Of a stretch of DNA of 10,064 nucleotides, positions 7,214-10,064 are shown piece after piece. Positions within the stretch are counted from its first letter, which is position 1, and each line of letters begins with the position of its first letter. The position numbers and the translations under genes were made by a program. Under the pieces are notes generated by a model. The model was not told the DNA's origin, did not search any database, and saw nothing but the letters and a program-made list of their open reading frames with translations. The stretch is taken from positions 1 through 10,064 of the forward strand of contig CAZNSG010000371.1 of NCBI GenBank assembly GCA_964575715.1, in the 5' to 3' direction. The DNA is from PNAI01 sp964575715. Lineage in GTDB: Bacteria; Pseudomonadota; Alphaproteobacteria; Rhizobiales; Xanthobacteraceae.

Positions 7214-7536
7214 CGCCGGATTGTGAGCAGTTCCCGCGGATCTATGCGGGGATTGTCAACCATAGCCAACGCTTGGACCACGCCCGCGATGTCCGCTGCC
7301 AGACTATGGCGGCGATCTTAACGGGTGTGGGAGTCGAAAATGACCCATTGCGCTGTTTGACAGTGGTATTTTTGTAATGCGAATTGGCGAAAGAATCCCA
7401 TTTCGCAAGTCGCGGTTTTCTGATTTGATCTTATAAATTGCAAGCCGAATTTGGCGTGGTGGTTTCTGGCCGATAGCGACACTCGCTCAGCAAACGACTA
7501 TGTCAGTAGTTGGACTGCTTTTCTTGCGAGGCAGCG
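7214..7536. other. 323-base spacer, edge of AT-richer region
   Basis: No gene is seen here. A 7-pair stem at 7231-7237 and 7246-7252 (TTCCCGC/GCGGGGA, one G-U pair) just past the eipB stop could act as a terminator, though no T-run follows. Farther on lie a TTGACA at 7357-7362 without a good -10 box at 16-18 bases, and a small hairpin GCGAAA/TTTCGC (7387-7392, 7401-7406). Base composition falls from GC-rich to mixed across this stretch. Confidence 0.4.
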
Positions 7537-8292
7537 ATGCTCATCACATTTATAAGATCATTAGCATTGATACTCACACCAATATCATTGTTTTTGCTGA
7601 ATCCAGCATCGGCTGCGAACATCCAATTGGATTCGTCTTTACAGTTGTTCATTGTCGGGAAAATAGTGCCAGGAGATTACGATAAATTTGAGCGCGCTTT
7701 AAGGGAAAGCACCGAGGATATCAATGCTGTTAATATTATTTCTCCTGGAGGGAATATATTCGAAGCTTTCAAGATTGGGAGGCTTATAAGAAGGTTGGGT
7801 CTTGCAACGAATGCTCCGAATACTCTGAACTTTGCACCACAAGCCAGAACATGGCTCTGTAGTCGAGCCGCAAAAATTGACAAATCAACAGCATGCACAT
7901 GCGCGAGCGCATGTTTTCTAATTTGGGCAGGAGGGGTAGAGCGTTCGGGAAACGATATTCATATACATCGGATTTCGTTTGATCCTGAATATTACGGGAA
8001 ACTAACGCCCATAGAAGCGCAGGAAAAATATCAGATGGCACTGCGACAAGTGCAAGCGTACCTAAAGGAAATGGAGATTCCGGATAGCATATTCGAAGAA
8101 ATGGTTCGTATGCCTTCGTACAGCACGACCCCTCTTCCGAACAACATCAATTGGGCTTGGCCGCCTTCCTTCGGTGAATGGCTCACTGCCAAATGCGGCC
8201 ATCCTAGTCGAAGGCGCGATAGCATGTGCGAAATGGAACAACGCCGTAAAGCGACTAAGGAAGCCCTAGACCGATTTAGAGCGGTGAAATGA
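7537..8292 (+). CDS. Secreted protein with ClpP/crotonase-like core (COG3904 type)
   Basis: 251 residues from the ATG at 7537, which has GCGAGG five bases upstream; a TTG start at 7510 lacks one. Residues 1-26 form a signal peptide ending in ASA. The mature protein follows the pattern of the predicted periplasmic COG3904 group: a FERAL helix, INAVNIISPGGNIFEAFKIGRLIRRLGL (SPGG at 69-72), then CTCASACFLIWAGG with S124 at the place of the ClpP nucleophile, then HIHRISF with H142 and H144. SPGGN and SAC-like motifs suggest a ClpP-like serine hydrolase fold in the periplasm. Activity is not proven, and I could not place the third catalytic residue. Six cysteines remain in the mature chain (108, 120, 122, 126, 220, 231), so disulfides are likely. 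Lower G+C than the genes to the left suggests transfer. Confidence 0.78.
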   Translation: MLITFIRSLALILTPISLFLLNPASAANIQLDSSLQLFIVGKIVPGDYDKFERALRESTEDINAVNIISPGGNIFEAFKIGRLIRRLGLATNAPNTLNFAPQARTWLCSRAAKIDKSTACTCASACFLIWAGGVERSGNDIHIHRISFDPEYYGKLTPIEAQEKYQMALRQVQAYLKEMEIPDSIFEEMVRMPSYSTTPLPNNINWAWPPSFGEWLTAKCGHPSRRRDSMCEMEQRRKATKEALDRFRAVK

Positions 8293-8741
8293 ACCGCGCC
8301 AAAGGCATGATCCCTTTCATCCCCGCTGATCAGAATTAGATCGGCAATTCCCTTCAATCTTTGCCGACATCATTGAGCATTGCCGTGCATTCGTCGGCCA
8401 TAGCGGGTCCGGCACTCACCCAAAGTAAGCTCCTTCCGTCGATCTACGTATGTTCGGCAACGACATTGAAAATGGCACAGAACGTAGTTTTGCGTGTCAC
8501 CTGGATCGGTCGAAGTTGGCGGCATCGCCGACATCGCCGGGGATTTTTTCCTAGCACAAAATTTTTGCGGTCATTATCCCGGACGCGACCTGTAGAACAC
8601 CAGACATGCGAAAAATGTGGCAAAATGACCTGAATGACCCACAAGAGACACTGCGCCGAATTGGCTTTAGTGGCCGCAACGGCATTGCGCCCTATAATTG
8701 CACTCGATAAAGTTGTGATCAGTTAGTTTTCGGGGGATGCC
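8293..8741. other. 449-base spacer without a convincing gene
   Basis: Small open frames on both strands (for example 8361-8633 plus, 8444-8644 minus) lack ribosome binding sites and show no recognisable family. A tandem 9-mer CATCGCCGA/CATCGCCGG occurs at 8523-8540, followed by a T-rich and A-rich stretch at 8544-8568. The right end holds the leader of the VWA gene. This may be a decayed remnant of mobile DNA, but nothing in it identifies one. Confidence 0.4.
8693..8698 (+). promoter_or_regulatory. Perfect -10 box upstream of the VWA gene
   Basis: TATAAT stands 43 bases before the VWA start codon. No good -35 hexamer is found at 16-18 bases (8670-8675 reads GTGGCC), so the promoter call rests on the -10 box and position only. 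Confidence 0.35.
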
Positions 8742-9932
8742 ATGAAGCGCGTTTCATTGCTGCTTTCCGCTGCATTTATTGGTCTTAGCCTAACGTCGAG
8801 TTCCGCACAGGGGCCAAAGAACAACGTTCTTTTCATCGTTGATATTTCTGGTTCGATGAGAGAGCCGGCCGGGAATGAACCCAAGATTGCCGCAGCCAAA
8901 AAAGCGTTCAGTCAAACGATGAGCCGGATTTCGGCTACCACGAATGTCGGCCTCATGGTGTTTGGTAATGATGTGGCAAGAAATCCTCGTCTGCCGAAGG
9001 GAGCTGTTGATCGTGTTGCCTGTAAAGACATTAAGGTGCTCTCGCATATAGGAGTTCAGTCAGCGCAAGCGCTTGCGGCTAAAATCGACAGCTTCCAGCC
9101 GAAGGGAGAGACGCCTATCGCTGCATCATTGCTGCAGGCGAAAGATTTATTTGCAGCCCAACAAGGTGCACACAATTCGGTGGTGTTGATTACGGATGGC
9201 CGTGAGGAATGCGGTGGCAATGTTTGCGAGGTCGCCAAGCAACTAAGCACGGCGGGAATTGACCTCAAGGTTCACATCGTGGGCCTTGCTCAAAAACCAG
9301 GAGATCGTGAAACCCTGGAGTGCATCACTAAGGCTACGGGCGGTGAATATGTCGCGGCGAATGATGGGCCAAGTTTGATAAAGGCGCTCGAAAAACTTCC
9401 ACCTGTTGTGATTGCTCAGGCTCCCGCGCCGCCACCTGTCAAAGTTCAGGCTCCTCCGCCTCCGCCACCACCAGTCCAGGTGGATCGGTGCAAGAGTGGC
9501 AGCACATTCGAGATTTGCCTTCTCGAACTGTCAAGGCGTGGACAGTCGGTGGCTGTTTCCCTTTCGGTGACAAACAAAGCAGATTATTCAGCCGATCTCA
9601 TCCTCGATAATGTCAACGCAACGTTGACCGCTCCGAGTGGAGAGCAGGCGAAAGATGGAAGTCATCTCCGCGGATTAGATTTGGGTTCTGGTTCTATTGG
9701 CCTTGGTTCTATTGGCTTTTTCGCATATGCCTTTCAGCTGCAAAAACCATTGGACCCTGCGAGTAAGTTTGGTCTTTCCCTATCATATTATTCGCCTAAA
9801 CTTCAGATCGCATTTCTTAATGTTCCTTCGACGGGAGGAGCACCGAAAAAAGTTCCGGTTTGCAATACCGGTAAGGCCATTACCGTATGCCTCAACGATA
9901 TTTCTCGCCAGGTGTCAACGGCGGTGACCTGA
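8742..9932 (+). CDS. Secreted von Willebrand factor A domain protein, 3' end replaced by an IS
   Basis: 396 codons to the apparent stop. Residues 1-22 are a signal peptide (SSA-Q). A VWA domain spans about 27-215: the MIDAS motif D34-I-S36-G-S38-M binds a divalent ion, with T124 in KGETPIAASL completing it, and ITDGREECGGNVC at 150-162 is the form seen in bacterial VWA proteins with a DGxExCGGxxC loop. A proline-rich linker occupies 224-247. Then follows a domain opening C250-x8-C259-LLELSRRGQSVAVSLSVTN, with a second opening C374-x8-C383-LNDISRQVSTAV. The second copy ends after about 20 residues, at the IS3 left end, and the last codon and stop (ACC TGA) come from the IS. The intact gene was therefore probably longer by about one repeat or more. 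Start supported by GGGGGA at 8732-8737. Role: likely periplasmic or surface ligand binding; partner unknown. Confidence 0.83.
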   Translation: MKRVSLLLSAAFIGLSLTSSSAQGPKNNVLFIVDISGSMREPAGNEPKIAAAKKAFSQTMSRISATTNVGLMVFGNDVARNPRLPKGAVDRVACKDIKVLSHIGVQSAQALAAKIDSFQPKGETPIAASLLQAKDLFAAQQGAHNSVVLITDGREECGGNVCEVAKQLSTAGIDLKVHIVGLAQKPGDRETLECITKATGGEYVAANDGPSLIKALEKLPPVVIAQAPAPPPVKVQAPPPPPPPVQVDRCKSGSTFEICLLELSRRGQSVAVSLSVTNKADYSADLILDNVNATLTAPSGEQAKDGSHLRGLDLGSGSIGLGSIGFFAYAFQLQKPLDPASKFGLSLSYYSPKLQIAFLNVPSTGGAPKKVPVCNTGKAITVCLNDISRQVSTAVT

Positions 9933-9962
9933 GCCCCTGAACTTCCTCCAGATTTGAGTAGA

Positions 9963-9987
9963 GTCCGTCACCTGAGAGGGGACGGAC
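9963..9987 (+). promoter_or_regulatory. Hairpin just before IS3 orfA start
   Basis: GTCCGTC (9963-9969) pairs perfectly with GACGGAC (9981-9987) around an 11-base loop that includes the purine-rich GAGAGGG ribosome binding region. The stem ends one base before the ATG. Such a structure, in transcripts entering from the VWA gene, would hide the initiation region and limit transposase production, as described for other insertion sequences. Effect here is inferred. Confidence 0.45.
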
Positions 9988-9988
9988 G

Positions 9989-10064
9989 ATGAAGCAATCG
10001 AGGTTCACGGAAGAGCAGATCATTGGGCTCCTGCGCGAGCATGAGGCCGGCGTGAAGACGGCGG
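9989..10064 (+). CDS. IS3-family transposase orfA, 5' fragment
   Basis: Only 25 codons lie in the window: MKQSRFTEEQIIGLLREHEA followed by GVKTA. This is the beginning of the helix-turn-helix (HTH_Tnp_1) protein OrfA of IS3 elements, which binds the terminal repeats; in the family, OrfA and the DDE-bearing OrfB are joined by programmed frameshifting. The ATG has GAGAGGGG upstream. The frame is open to the window edge, so whether the element is intact cannot be said. Confidence 0.88.
   Translation, partial: MKQSRFTEEQIIGLLREHEAGVKTA

Larger units (their letters stand above)
9925..10064 (+). mobile_element. IS3-family insertion sequence, left end only
   Basis: The sequence starting TGACCTGAGCCCCTGAA at 9925 has the 5'-TG terminus and C-rich beginning usual for IS3-family inverted repeats, and is followed 64 bases later by an IS3-type orfA start. 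The right end, orfB and target duplication are outside the window, so the exact boundary (9925, give or take a few bases) is inferred from where the VWA repeat likeness stops. Confidence 0.72.

Noticed and set aside
8523..8540. Tandem 9-mer as start of a CRISPR or larger satellite array
   Set aside because: Only two units, no spacers and no further copies nearby.
8361..8633. 90-codon plus-strand open frame between the ClpP-fold and VWA genes
   Set aside because: No ribosome binding site, no recognisable motif, irregular composition; more likely spacer or remnant DNA.
9689..9716. Two 13-base direct copies 15 bases apart in the VWA gene
   Set aside because: They keep the reading frame and encode a short Gly-Ser-Ile-Gly repeat; a small in-frame duplication, not an element.
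7537..9932. Anti-phage or toxin system made of the ClpP-fold and VWA genes
   Set aside because: Both products carry export signals and no ATPase, nuclease, immunity or effector partner is seen, so no defence role can be supported.

Overview
The window looks like a chromosome segment of a high-GC alphaproteobacterium of the Rhizobiales (Bradyrhizobium, Rhodopseudomonas or Xanthobacteraceae type). The basis is the strongly G+C-biased codon use over the first 7.2 kb, an EipB/DUF1849 envelope protein, which is a Rhizobiales-type family, and a RidA / glycerophosphodiesterase / COG3146 acyltransferase / HIT neighbourhood of the kind found in that order. No rRNA, tRNA or CRISPR array was seen. The assignment comes from reading, not from a search.

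Positions 1-7213 are ordinary chromosomal backbone. From the left edge: the 5' part of a class I SAM methyltransferase on the minus strand (cut by the window edge); a divergent azlC-azlD pair for branched-chain amino acid export with overlapping stop and start; a convergent minus-strand gene encoding an exported protein with a methyltransferase fold; a HIT-family hydrolase; then, read leftward from 6199, ridA, a glycerophosphodiester phosphodiesterase and a COG3146/FemAB-like acyltransferase with gaps of only 4 and 19 bases, probably one operon. HIT lies just downstream of that operon across a 202-base gap that holds a compact, highly palindromic repeat element. Divergent from ridA is an eipB-like periplasmic protein gene.

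Positions 7214-10064 look different: clearly lower G+C, long spacers and accessory-type genes. A secreted protein with a ClpP/crotonase-like core (COG3904 type) is followed, after a 449-base spacer, by a secreted von Willebrand factor A protein with a proline-rich linker and a cysteine-marked C-terminal repeat. The second copy of that repeat stops where an IS3-family element begins at about 9925, so the VWA gene appears truncated by an insertion. The first codons of the IS3 orfA run off the right edge.

The points most worth a second look are the IS-truncated VWA gene with its duplicated C-x8-C domain, the methyltransferase-fold protein that carries an export signal, and the 173-base inverted-repeat element at 3512-3684. 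I found no convincing evidence of a wholly new multi-gene system.
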